Source: Chloroflexi bacterium TSY (GTDB lineage Bacteria; Chloroflexota; Anaerolineae; Caldilineales; Caldilineaceae). Taken from it: a stretch of DNA of 64,000 nucleotides. Below the pieces are notes generated by a model that saw only the letters and a program-made list of their open reading frames with translations, was not told the DNA's origin and made no database searches. A program made the translations under genes and the position numbers. Position 1 is the stretch's first letter, and the number at the start of each line of letters is the position of its first letter. Positions 39,902 to 49,305 of the stretch are shown in pieces. The stretch covers positions 29,948 to 93,947 of the forward strand of contig JAHBNG010000051.1 in the NCBI GenBank assembly GCA_019217005.1. Direction: 5' to 3'.

Positions 39902-41156
39902 CTAGGGCAATCGCGTACTTGTACAAGAAAGAAAAGAAGGGATAATCTATTTTGGAACCCAAAAAGGAGAAACCAAAATGGAAAAGCCCGAAATAGCAAG
40001 CATAGAAAAGCACTTTGGAAGCATAGAAGAGCCAAGAAGCCCGATAAATCGACGCCACAATCTAATCGATATAATCGTGATAGCAATCTGTGCAGTCATA
40101 TGCGGAGCAGACGATTGGGAAGGGGGCGAAAAATTCGGCAAAGCCAAAAAGGAGTGGCTAGAAAGCATACTGGAGTTGCCAAATGGAATCCCATCGCACG
40201 ATACATTCTGGCGCGTATTTGGATTGCTAGATGGAGAGGTCTTTGCCGAATGTTTCAGCAAATGGATGAGCGCAGTCTGCCAGGTGACGAATGGAGAAGT
40301 GGTGGCAATAGACGGCAAGCAGTTGAGACGTTCCCATGATAAAACAGTGGGCAAAGGAGCCATATACATGGTGAGTGCTTGGGCTTCTCTGAACAAAGTA
40401 GTCCTTGGTCAGTGGAAAGTGGATGAAAAGTCGAATGAAATCACAGCTATTCCAGAGTTACTGCGCTTGTTGGAGATCAAAGGGGCACTCGTGACCATCG
40501 ATGCTATGGGTGCTCAGACTGAAATTGCACAGCTCATCATTGACAATGAGGCTGATTATCTCCTCTCTCTCAAGGGCAATCAAGGAAACTTACATGCAGA
40601 TGTCGCCTTGCTCTTTGAGGATCTCGAGGAAAGTGACTTTACTGCCTTTGACCACGATTATGCCAAAACGACCGATAAGGGACACGGTCGGCTTGAAACC
40701 CGAGAAGCCTGGACCATTTCTGCCCCCGACATCATCCAGAATCTGCGCAATTCTGAGCAATGGCCTGAACTCTCTACCGTCATGATGGTTCAAGCCCAAC
40801 GCACCTTGATTTGTGGTGATTCTCAGCAAAAAGACAATCCCGACAGGCGCTATTACCTCTCGAGTTCCGAGTCCGATGCTCGCTCTTTACTCAATGCCTC
40901 TCGCACTCATTGGCATGTCGAAAATCGCCTACACTGGACCCTCGATATTGCCTTCCGAGAGGATGAATCCCGTTTGCGCAAAGGCCACTCAGCTCAGAAT
41001 TTCGCTGCCCTTCGTCATATTGCTCTCAATCTGCTCAAGAAGGAGACTTCTCTCAACGTTGGCATCAAAAACAAGCGCCTTCCCGCTGGCTGGGACCACC
41101 ACTATCTCTTGACAGTCCTTTCTGGCTTATTTTTTTAAGGTACGCGATTGCCCTAA
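39902..41156 (+). mobile_element. ISAs1-family insertion sequence (apparently intact)
   Basis: 1255 bp, ends CTAGGGCAATCGCGTAC and GTACGCGATTGCCCTAA, flanked by the 8-bp duplication GTATAATT (39894-39901, 41157-41164). Encodes one complete transposase. Perfect ends, duplication and frame suggest recent arrival. Confidence 0.93.
39978..41138 (+). CDS. ISAs1-family transposase
   Basis: 386 aa, full length. N-terminal DUF4372-like/H-repeat region (IEEPRSPINRRHNLIDIIVIAI, ICGADDWEGGEKFG, GIPSHDTFWRVF). DDE core: VVAIDGKQLRRSHDK, ALVTIDAMGAQTEIA, YLLSLKGNQGNL, and HWHVENRLHWTLDIAFREDESR with the final Glu. AAAAAGGAG precedes the ATG. It catalyses movement of the surrounding element; no frame break. 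Confidence 0.95.
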   Translation: MEKPEIASIEKHFGSIEEPRSPINRRHNLIDIIVIAICAVICGADDWEGGEKFGKAKKEWLESILELPNGIPSHDTFWRVFGLLDGEVFAECFSKWMSAVCQVTNGEVVAIDGKQLRRSHDKTVGKGAIYMVSAWASLNKVVLGQWKVDEKSNEITAIPELLRLLEIKGALVTIDAMGAQTEIAQLIIDNEADYLLSLKGNQGNLHADVALLFEDLEESDFTAFDHDYAKTTDKGHGRLETREAWTISAPDIIQNLRNSEQWPELSTVMMVQAQRTLICGDSQQKDNPDRRYYLSSSESDARSLLNASRTHWHVENRLHWTLDIAFREDESRLRKGHSAQNFAALRHIALNLLKKETSLNVGIKNKRLPAGWDHHYLLTVLSGLFF

Positions 41157-41216
41157 GTATAATTCTGATTCCTGATGCCTGTTTAGGCAAATCCGCACGT
41201 CAGGGATATAATACTG

Positions 41217-41552
41217 TTTTCCACTGTGGATATAGATCTCCCTTCCGACGCGGGGCCAAACAGCGTCAACATTCTGCCTACGCTATTGGGGACAGAGGAT
41301 TCAGTACTTGTGCGGGAAGATTTGATTCATCCCTCTGTGACGGAGGTCTTTTCTCTGCGACGAGGAGCCTGGACGTGTATTTTTGAGACGCAGGATTCTG
41401 GCGGGTGGCCGCCAGAGCCTGATGCGCCAGGGCAGCTTTACAATTAGGATGACACCCCCGCGAAGCGAATAACCTATGGGACGAAGATGCCGAGATCGTG
41501 GCAGAGCTATCCGCTTTATTGATCCGGTATCAACAGACAGGACGCAGCGTCT
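41217..41552 (+). pseudogene. Arylsulfatase C-terminal remnant
   Basis: Reads DIDLPSDAGPNSVNILPTLL, REDLIHPSVTEVFSLRRGAW, ETQDSGGWPPEPDAPGQLYN, then a TAG, then in another frame NNLWDEDAEIVAELSALLIR and YQQTGRSV to TAA. This is the typical end of a sulfatase_1 protein. The catalytic N-terminal half (C-x-P-x-R) is absent. Its final TAATG overlaps the permease start, so the gene once led this operon. An ISAs1 element lies 60 bp upstream. Confidence 0.82.
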
Positions 41553-41553
41553 A

Positions 41554-42546
41554 ATGCTCAGGTATCTCGTACAACGTTTGGTCTATATGTTGATCGTCAT
41601 TTTTGTGACAAGCATTGTGACGTTTTTGATTATTCAGCTACCCGCAGGTGACTTTGTTGACAATCTGGCCGTTCAGCTTGCACGCTCTGGGCAGGAGGTT
41701 GATGAAGCCCAATTAGAGAATTTACGTATGCAGTTTGGTTTGGATCAGCCGATTTATGGACAATATCTGCGTTGGGCAAGCAATGTGTTGCAAGGCAGGC
41801 TTGGTTGGTCTTTTCAATACAGACAACGTGTTGAGGATCTGATTGGAGACCGCATTGGTTTGACCGTTGCAATCTCCCTTTCCACGCTGCTCTTCACCTA
41901 TGCAATGGCCATTCCCATCGGGATCTATTCAGCCACCAATCAATACTCGATCGGGGATTATCTCTCTATGTTGATCGGTTTTCTGGGATTGGCAACACCA
42001 AACTTTCTGCTCGCTCTCATTCTCATTGTTATTTTTTTGAACGCTGGGATGAGCGTCGGCGGACTCTTTTCGCCCGAATATATGCGTGCGCCTTGGAGTT
42101 TGGGCAAGGTCATCGATCTTCTCAAACATCTGCCTTTGCCCATCATCATCATTGGAACAGCCGGGACAGCGGGTCTGATTCGGGTCATGCGGGCATCGTT
42201 GTTGGATGAGTTGGGGAAGCAGTATGTGGTCACGGCACGGGCCAAAGGCGTCGGAGAGCCCAAACTGCTCTTCAAGTATCCGGTCCGTGTTGCCCTGAAC
42301 CCCATTGTCAGCACCATCGGCTGGACGCTGCCCTTTATTGTTTCTGGCGGCTTTATTGTCGAATTGGTACTCAATCTACCAACGACAGGTCCCATGCTAT
42401 ACAGCGCACTGATTACAGAAGATATGTTTCTGGCATCCAGCCTGCTGCTGGTCCTGACTGTGCTCACAGTCATTGGAACCTTTATTTCGGATGTACTGCT
42501 CGTTCTTGTTGATCCCCGCATTCGATTTAGTGAACAGGAAGTATAA
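41554..42546 (+). CDS. DppB-like ABC transporter permease
   Basis: 330 aa from ATG 41554 (MLRYLVQRLVYMLIVIFVTS). N-terminal helix, IQLPAGDFVDNLAVQLARSG, LRMQFGLDQPIYGQYLRW, LGWSFQYRQRVEDLI, EAA loop SLLDELGKQYVVTARAKGVGEPK, end VLVDPRIRFSEQEV. The upstream 26 codons of the open frame are the sulfatase tail in another frame. The partner permease follows after 2 bp. No binding protein or ATPase is adjacent; those of the 52-60 kb operon might serve it. Confidence 0.92.
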   Translation: MLRYLVQRLVYMLIVIFVTSIVTFLIIQLPAGDFVDNLAVQLARSGQEVDEAQLENLRMQFGLDQPIYGQYLRWASNVLQGRLGWSFQYRQRVEDLIGDRIGLTVAISLSTLLFTYAMAIPIGIYSATNQYSIGDYLSMLIGFLGLATPNFLLALILIVIFLNAGMSVGGLFSPEYMRAPWSLGKVIDLLKHLPLPIIIIGTAGTAGLIRVMRASLLDELGKQYVVTARAKGVGEPKLLFKYPVRVALNPIVSTIGWTLPFIVSGGFIVELVLNLPTTGPMLYSALITEDMFLASSLLLVLTVLTVIGTFISDVLLVLVDPRIRFSEQEV

Positions 42547-42548
42547 GC

Positions 42549-43679
42549 ATGGCAACAGTATCTGCGCCGACTGCAAACGCAGCCCTTACGGCTGAAGAAA
42601 AGTATTATTTGGCATCCCAATGGCAGTTGATGTGGCAGAAGTTCCGCCATCATCATTTAGCCATCTTGGGTGGGACAGTGCTGGTCATTTTATATTTAAC
42701 AGCCATTTTTGCCGACTTTATCTCGCCCTATTCCCCAGAAATACGCTTCGAAGAATATTCTTTCCGTCCCCCCACGGTGGTTCACTTTTTTAACGAGCAA
42801 GGGCAGTTTATCGGACCATTTGTCTATGGGACGAGTTCGACGCGCGATCCAGAGACGCTCGAAAAGATTTACGTGGAGGACAAGTCTCTGATCTTTCCCA
42901 TCAGTTTTTTGATATCGGGTGAACCTCATAAGATCTTGGGGCTTTTTGAGACGGATGTACGTTTATTTGGTGTAGCCGAGCCGGGAGGCATCTTTCTCTT
43001 TGGCACAGACTCGATTGGGCGTGATATCTTCTCTCGTACGATTTACGCGGCACGTCTCTCTCTTTCGATTGGGTTGGTGGGCGTGGCACTCTCCTTTATC
43101 ATTGGTGTGGTGTTGGGTGGGATTTCCGGTTTCTTTGGCGGCGCGATCGATAATGTGATTCAGCGCGTCATCGAGTTTATGATCTCAATTCCCACAATTC
43201 CGCTTTGGGTGGCATTGAGCGCTGCGCTACCGCGGGATTGGTCAGTGGTGCGCGTCTACTTTGGCATTGTCATTATCCTCTCGCTGGTTAGCTGGGGTGG
43301 ATTGGCCCGGGTGGTACGTGGCAAGTTCCTCGAACTACGTGAAGCAGACTACGTGTTGGCTGCTCGAGTAGCCAACGTGAGTGAATGGAGCATCATTCGC
43401 ACGCACCTCATTCCCAATTTCGCCTCTTACCTGATCGTCCATCTTACCCTAGCCGTTCCTGACGTCATTCTGGCGGAGACAGCGCTCAGCTTTCTGGGAT
43501 TGGGGCTACGCTCACCCGCTGTGAGTTGGGGTGTTCTTCTTGAAAAAGCGCAAAACATCCACAGCGTTGCGATCTATTGGTGGACGATTATCCCAGCGCT
43601 CTTTGTTGTCGTGACGGTATTGGCGTTTAATTTTTTGGGAGATGGGCTGCGGGATGCGGCGGATCCGTATAAGCAATAA
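42549..43679 (+). CDS. DppC-like ABC transporter permease
   Basis: 376 aa, longer than dipeptide DppC (~300) because of an ~80-residue extracytoplasmic insert between helices 1 and 2 (YGTSSTRDPETLEKIYVEDK). This long form also occurs in the 55822 gene and matches long (~650-700 aa) binding proteins. FGTDSIGRDIFSRTIYAARL, EAA loop FLELREADYVLAARVANVSE, end LAFNFLGDGLRDAADPYKQ. Intact. Confidence 0.93.
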   Translation: MATVSAPTANAALTAEEKYYLASQWQLMWQKFRHHHLAILGGTVLVILYLTAIFADFISPYSPEIRFEEYSFRPPTVVHFFNEQGQFIGPFVYGTSSTRDPETLEKIYVEDKSLIFPISFLISGEPHKILGLFETDVRLFGVAEPGGIFLFGTDSIGRDIFSRTIYAARLSLSIGLVGVALSFIIGVVLGGISGFFGGAIDNVIQRVIEFMISIPTIPLWVALSAALPRDWSVVRVYFGIVIILSLVSWGGLARVVRGKFLELREADYVLAARVANVSEWSIIRTHLIPNFASYLIVHLTLAVPDVILAETALSFLGLGLRSPAVSWGVLLEKAQNIHSVAIYWWTIIPALFVVVTVLAFNFLGDGLRDAADPYKQ

Positions 43680-43899
43680 ATCGCTAGATTCTTCATCTCG
43701 TTGGTGCTTCGCACACACTACGTGAGCGGAATGACACGATTGCGATCGACTGAAAAATTATGGTTGTCTGAGGAATTGTGTGGTTTTCAGCTGGTTTGTT
43801 GGTTAGATAGTTGGTGAACAAACCAACAAACTAACCAACTATCCAACATCTACCCCACAAAGCCTCACAGAACCAAATTTATTAAGAGGAACCAACTGT
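43680..43899. repeat. Intergenic GTTGGTTAG hairpin
   Basis: About 43793-43848: GTTTGTTGGTTAGATAGTTGG against CCAACAAACTAACCAACTAT, internally repetitive. Might end the permease transcript or be a simple-repeat element; no T run follows. Confidence 0.45.
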
Positions 43900-45942
43900 A
43901 TGAGTAAATCTGACTTTCTGCCTTATCGACAAATCCATCTCGATTTCCATACAAGCGAGGCAATAACAGGGATTGGCGCTGATTTTGATCCAGACGAGTT
44001 TGCGGACACTCTGGTCAAAGCGCACGTCAATTCGATCACGGTTTTTGGACGTTGCCATCACGGGTGGATCTATTATCCGTCCGAACGGCATCCCGAGCGT
44101 GTGCATCCCCACCTGGCGCGTAACTTAGTAAAGGAACAGATTGAAGCTTGCCACTCCCGGGGTATTCGCTGTCCCATCTACACAACAATTCAGTGGGATC
44201 ACTACACCGCGCGGATGCACCCTGAGTGGTTGCTCACCGACGCACATGGGACAATTCTTGGAACCCCTCCCTTTGAAGCAGGATTCTATCGCTGGATGAA
44301 CGTCAACTCACCCTACATGGACTTTCTGAAGGAACATGTGGCCGAGATGCTTGATCTTTTTGATGTGGACGGCTTTTTCTTTGATATTGTCCAGCCGATT
44401 CCATCTACAGATCGATATACGCAGGAACAGATGCGTGCGGCCAATCTCGATCCAGCTGACGAGCAGGCGCGCAATGCCTTTGCCGTGGAGTCGCTCCATG
44501 AGTTTAAGCGTGAACTGAGTGCATTTGTGCGCAACATCAAGGCCGATTGCAGCATCTTTTACAATGCTGGCCACGTGGGTACGCGCCAGCGGTCTGTGGC
44601 AGATGCCTATACTCATTGGGAGTTGGAAACGCTACCTTCTGGTGGTTGGGGCTATCAGCATTTCCCAGTGACCATGCGCTATGCGCGCAATGTGGGCGAT
44701 GTAGATATTCTGGCCCAGACAGGTAAGTTCCACACCTCTTGGGGCGATTTCCACTCGTTCAAAAACTTGGCTGCCCTATAATACGAATGCTTTCGGATCA
44801 TTGCGATGGGGGCAAAATGCATGATTGGTGATCAGTTGCCGCCACGGGGTCGGATCGAGAAGCATGTCTATGAGTTGATTGGTCAGGTATATGCTGAGGT
44901 GGAAGAGAAAGAGCCCTGGTGTCGAGGCGCCAAATCAGTGAGCGAAATCGCTGTCTTCACGCCTGAAGAGTGGCAAGGTGCTCGTTCTGGAAGCCTTCCT
45001 GGCGCAATCAAGGGTGTCACTCGTATGTTGGAAGAGAGTTCACATCAGTTTGATATTGTGGATTCAGAGAGCGATCTCTCGAGCTATTGCGTGGTTATTT
45101 TGCCTGATGAAATCCCGTTTTCTACCATGTTGGCGAGCAAGTTGAACGCATATGTTGAGAACGGTGGCGGATTGATTGCGACCTTTGAATCTGGCTTAGA
45201 TCCTACGAAAAGGGACTTTGCACTGAGCTGTTTGGGAGTTGCTAAAGTGGGCGATGGGCCGTCCGTTCAACAGGGGAAACTCGTACGTGGTCAGTACTAT
45301 CCACGCGGCGACTATCTCAACTATCTTCTGCCAAACGGCCCAGTGGGGGCTGGTTTGCCGCCCACGGAACATGCGATGTACATGCGTGGCATGGATGTAC
45401 GGGCAAATGATCATGCTGAGATCCTGGCACCGTTGATCTCTCCTTATTTCGACCGCACCTGGGAACACTTCTGCTCTCATCGCCAAACCCCCTCATCCGG
45501 TCAAATGAGCACGCCCGGCATAGTGCGCAATGGCAACGCCATTTACTTTGCCAATCCTATCTTTCGTCAGTATCATCAGAATGCGCCTCTCTGGTGCAAG
45601 AAGCTATTCCTCAATGCTTTGGATCTGCTGCTGCCTGAACCATTGGTTCGCCACGCTGGCCCAAGTACCATCTTCACCACACTCAATGAGCAGCAGTCGG
45701 AAAATCGTTGGGTGTTGCATCTGCTTCACTACATCCCTGAACGTCGCGGCGTAGATTTTGATGTGATTGAAGATGTGATTCCGCTCTACCATGTTGATGT
45801 GTCGGTCCGTATTCCAACGGCTGTAACGGACGTGGTGACGGCACCAGAGGGTGCGGCTGTCGATTTTAGCCAAAATGGCGAGCGGATTGAATTTACGGTT
45901 CCTGAAATCAACGGTCACCAAATGATCGTAATACAGTTTTAA
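43900..45942 (+). pseudogene. GHL6-like glycosidase with one in-frame nonsense codon
   Basis: One frame of 680 codons interrupted only by TAA at 44779-44781; reading through gives NLAAL-stop-YECFRIIAMGAKCMIG. N-terminal part (NSITVFGRCHHGWIYYPSE, MLDLFDVDGFFFDIVQPI) is a hypothetical glycosyl hydrolase (GHL6) TIM barrel. The C-terminal part has a beta-galactosidase-trimerisation-like region (YCVVILPDEIPF, LNAYVENGGGLIATFESG) and a beta-sandwich. GAA to TAA is the simplest lesion. AAGAGGA precedes ATG 43900. Linked to the oligosaccharide-type permeases upstream. Restart at ATG 44806 would give a non-catalytic piece. Confidence 0.82.
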
Positions 45943-45943
45943 A

Positions 45944-45972
45944 AGCGGGTGACGAGTTGCGCATCACCCGCT
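45944..45972 (+). terminator. Hairpin after the glycosidase gene
   Basis: AGCGGGTGA pairs with TCACCCGCT, right behind the stop codon; GC-rich but with no T run, so termination is likely only if factor-independent strength suffices. Confidence 0.5.
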
Positions 45973-46040
45973 ATACGTTGCATCGCTCCTTCCCGATCCG
46001 CTAACATGCAGAGACTCAGTTACAAGAACCAAGATATTGT

Positions 46041-46137
46041 CAGTAGACCGCAACGCGGAGTGAGCATTCTCTAATGCGAACGGGACCGGCGTTAGAGAAC
46101 GCTGCGCCATGCATGGCGACTCCACTGCGGTCTACTG
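46041..46137. repeat. 97-bp palindromic element
   Basis: Perfect 12-bp ends CAGTAGACCGCA / TGCGGTCTACTG, with a second arm pair GGAGT / ACTCC and an inner TTCTCTAA / TTAGAGAA. A cruciform-like small element in the leader of the alpha/beta hydrolase; unique in the window. Confidence 0.65.
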
Positions 46138-46157
46138 ATTGTGAAAGGGAACGTTAA

Positions 46158-47000
46158 ATGAGTAAAGCACCGACCTATCAGTTCGCTGAGATCAACGGCA
46201 CAAAATTTCACTATGACCTGCGCGGGAGTGGACCGACCATCGTCTTGATTCATTCAGGTGTCTCTGATCTGCGTTTTTGGGATGCGCAAGCCGACGTTTT
46301 TGCGGAGCGGTACCAAGTCTTGCGCTACGACTTACGCGGTTCGGGCCAGACACCGGGTCTTGCGGGTGGCACTTCTGCTCATGACGATTTGCGAGCGCTG
46401 CTTGACCATCTTAATATAGATGAGGTTGTTGTCGTGGGGTGTTCTGTCGGTGGTGGGGCGGCTATCGATTTTTCGCTGAACAATCCGGCCCGCGTTCGGG
46501 CGTTGATCTCAGTTGCTGCGGCTGTGGGCGGCTACGAACCAGACAAGATTGATGAAGATGCGCTGGCGGAGCGTAAAGCCATTGGAGAAGCCGTAGAAAA
46601 AGCCTACGAGGCGGGTGATCTTGAGAAAGCAGCCACTCTTTATGCTCGAGTTTGGATGGATGGCCCCAAACGCAGCCCGGAACAGGTTGATCCGGCTATA
46701 CGGACCAAGGCTGTCCAGATGCTGGTTACCATGTTCGAGTTACCAGAGGACGAAGATGAAGAGTATCTTGAGCTCGAACCAAACTCCGCTTCGCGACTCT
46801 CGGAAATCGGTATACCGACGCTTGTGATCATTGGTGACTATGATGTGGCTCGACTGATTTTTCATGCTGATTTTATCTCAGAGAATATTCCAAATGCTGA
46901 GAAAGTCATCATGCATGGTGTGGCGCATTATCCCAATATGGAGAAGCCAGAAGAATTCAACAAAATTGTGCTAGATTTCTTGGACTTTACTTTCTGGTAA
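46158..47000 (+). pseudogene. Alpha/beta hydrolase, last codons replaced by an IS
   Basis: 280 aa. Oxyanion region LIHSGVSDLRFWD, nucleophile Ser in VVGCSVGGGAAIDF, acid in VIIGDYDVARL, His in MHGVAHYPNMEKP. The IS4-like element enters after VLDFL; the current end is DFTFW. Beyond the IS the frame continues DNVYHSG, so only the final few residues changed. All catalytic residues remain, so the protein may well function. AAGGGAACG lies before ATG 46158. Confidence 0.85.
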
Positions 47001-48491
47001 AGGCTTGAGTGACAAAGGGCAAACCGAAAGGGGCGGAAAAAAGAATCCACCCTGAAAAAACGGGATAAAATGTAAAAATAGTGCTCGGCTAGTTTAAGCA
47101 GCGGCATTGAGGCGGCGATGAGCGAGAACGCCTTTAGGGAAATGGTGTGAAACCGAGGCCTTTTTCCGAAAGTCAGGGTCGAGTTGGTCAGGAGTTGGAA
47201 AAAGAGCACTCGAGAGAACACGGCGCAGCCTGCCGGGAGTGGATTGAGGCTCTCGATCCCAGTAGCCAGTCGGTATGGGAGGAAGAGAAGCGGCTAAATG
47301 GGAAAGAAGATTGCCAGCAAGCAGCCCCAGTTCAGGTAAGCGGAAACAAGCCTCATCGGCATGAACAAATTGACGATGTAAGCCAATCATCTGCTTGGAA
47401 GCCAAGGGGGGGATGTTCAACAGGCCAGCGTTCCAGGTAGACAAGATAAATGGTTTCAGGCTGCAAAGTCATAACGGTCGCCAAAACCAAAGGTGTGTTG
47501 TAGGCCGGATCCTGAATGACGTAAATCGAGTAGGTACGGTTGGCTGTATCCACCTTGGTTGTTCTGGGGACGAGATTGTGCCATGCTTGATAGCAAATCA
47601 GGCGACCACTATAGAGAAAGCGACCAGACGAGTCCGGAGTTGTAGCCTCGAGTCGCTTTCCCTTATAGCTGCGAGAGAGCGGACGCACAATATCACCATA
47701 TTCAGGTGGTCTGCCTTTTTTTCTTTGCGTTTGGGGAACTCATTGCGGCGCACTGTGCAGTTAATGGCTTCCCGCAGGACAAATCGGTCTATGCCGCTTT
47801 CTAGCATTTCTCTGATTGTAAACCCGGCATCGACCACCGCCACTTCGTCTGACTCCAGTGATTTCTTCGTCTCTGTCAGCAGCTTTTTCCGAAACTCACT
47901 TTCCTTTGTTCCAACCGTGCATCTCATGATTGCCTTGAGCAGTGGCACTCGCTTCCCGCCTATCTCCCCCGAGCTTATCATCACTCCAAAGATGAGCGCG
48001 GGCAATGCCCGACGAGCCGTTGAGTTATAGAGTCGGTTCACTTTCCCTTGCAGCTTCGGTCGCCAGAACCCTGTGATATCTATGCTTTTCACTCGGTACC
48101 CTTCTAACTTTTTTGCCTCCCATTCCCCTTTCCACTCCACTTCTTCTTGCCACGACCCCAGCAGACTTGTGATATCCCATGATCCATATCGAAAGCTCCA
48201 CCAGCTTCGCCGGAGCTCCTCATCTTCAAACCCGCTTTCTTTCAATGCGCTATGGATTGCTCCTCGACTTTTCAGAAACGACCCATTCAGCATTGCCCAC
48301 ATCAGACGCATTACATTTACGTTTGTTCCCATCGGCGTTACTTGCAATACATTCATCAGTACTGCTATAGTTATTTCTGGCGCGGTTAGCATTCCTTCCT
48401 CCTTTTTGGGTTCTCTACCTTTAGGATGAACTGCTAACCGCTTTTTGTCACATTTCTCACCTCATCTCTTTTCTTTTACCAGAAAGTAAAG
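46985..48491 (-). mobile_element. IS4-superfamily insertion sequence, copy 2
   Basis: 1507 bp, same family as 24496-25991, opposite strand, with a clear 5-bp duplication TTGGA (46980-46984, 48492-48496). The transposase begins at 48392 and is in frame past the point where copy 1 is shifted (WKGEWEAKKLEGYRVKS), but breaks near 47700 and again near 47400. Both copies are therefore inactive through different lesions. Confidence 0.88.
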
Positions 48492-48513
48492 TTGGATAAC
48501 GTTTACCATTCAG

Positions 48514-48589
48514 GGTGTATCCCACAAAGCGTGTGAATGGCGCGGCTTCTCTGACTAGGCGGTTTCCATTCATGCATTTTGGGACACAC
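48514..48589. repeat. ~75 bp hairpin repeat C, copy 4
   Basis: Arms GTGTATCCCACAAAGCGTGT and ATGCATTTTGGGACACAC; inner TCTCTGACTAGGCGGTTTCC resembles the loop of copy 2. Lies just downstream of the hydrolase reading frame. Confidence 0.75.
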
Positions 48590-48621
48590 TGTCACCACTC
48601 AGGAATTACGTGAGATTGAAC

Positions 48622-49290
48622 ATGGCCTCGACGAATTATGCTCCACCAAGTCATTGGGATGAACATTTCGCCGGGCGGTATCGAAATGGGAAAGATTTGG
48701 ATTGGGGAACCCAATGGACTGGTGAATTTTTGGAGCCGTTGACAAAAGCAGATGCAAACATCGTGCTGGACCTGGGATGCGGAAGCGGCAACGATATGAT
48801 GAGATTAGCAGACGCAGGATTTCGGGTGGTTGGTCTGGATTACTCACGCGTGGCAATCGCCCACGCTGCGAAGAAGGCGAGATCGCGTTGCCAATTCGTT
48901 GTCGGAGATATGGCGCAAGGGTTGCCTTTCTCAGATTTTGCATTCGATGCGATCATGTCGAATGTAGCAGCGCACATGTTTCCAGATACAGTGACGCGTT
49001 CCTTATTTCATGAGATTCACCGGATCTTGAGCGTGGATGGATTGTTCTTGTTTCATGTGAATGCCGTTGAGGATCGACCCCTTCGTCCCTTGAGATGGCC
49101 TCCCCTGCGTGAACTCGAGCCAAATTACGTTCTGGAACAACATGGGCAGACAATGCATTTCTTTTCGGAAGAATATTTGCAAGAGCTTTTGGCCAGCTGG
49201 TCCAATATAGAGCTTGAGCTTGTTGAGATAACAAGCTATGAAACAGGTGAACCCTTTAAGCGCGTGTGGCGTGGAATCGCAAAGAAGTAA
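48622..49290 (+). CDS. Class I SAM-dependent methyltransferase
   Basis: 222 aa from ATG 48622 (MASTNYAPPSHWDEHF); GTG/ATG at 48610 is an alternative. Motif I VLDLGCGSGNDMMRLADAG, acidic end of strand 2 VVGLDYSRVAI, motif II VVGDMAQGLPFSDFAFDAIMSN. Methyltransf_11/25 type; substrate not deducible. Stands alone between a hairpin repeat and a convergent gene. Confidence 0.88.
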   Translation: MASTNYAPPSHWDEHFAGRYRNGKDLDWGTQWTGEFLEPLTKADANIVLDLGCGSGNDMMRLADAGFRVVGLDYSRVAIAHAAKKARSRCQFVVGDMAQGLPFSDFAFDAIMSNVAAHMFPDTVTRSLFHEIHRILSVDGLFLFHVNAVEDRPLRPLRWPPLRELEPNYVLEQHGQTMHFFSEEYLQELLASWSNIELELVEITSYETGEPFKRVWRGIAKK

Positions 49291-49305
49291 AGGACAAATA
49301 GACCA

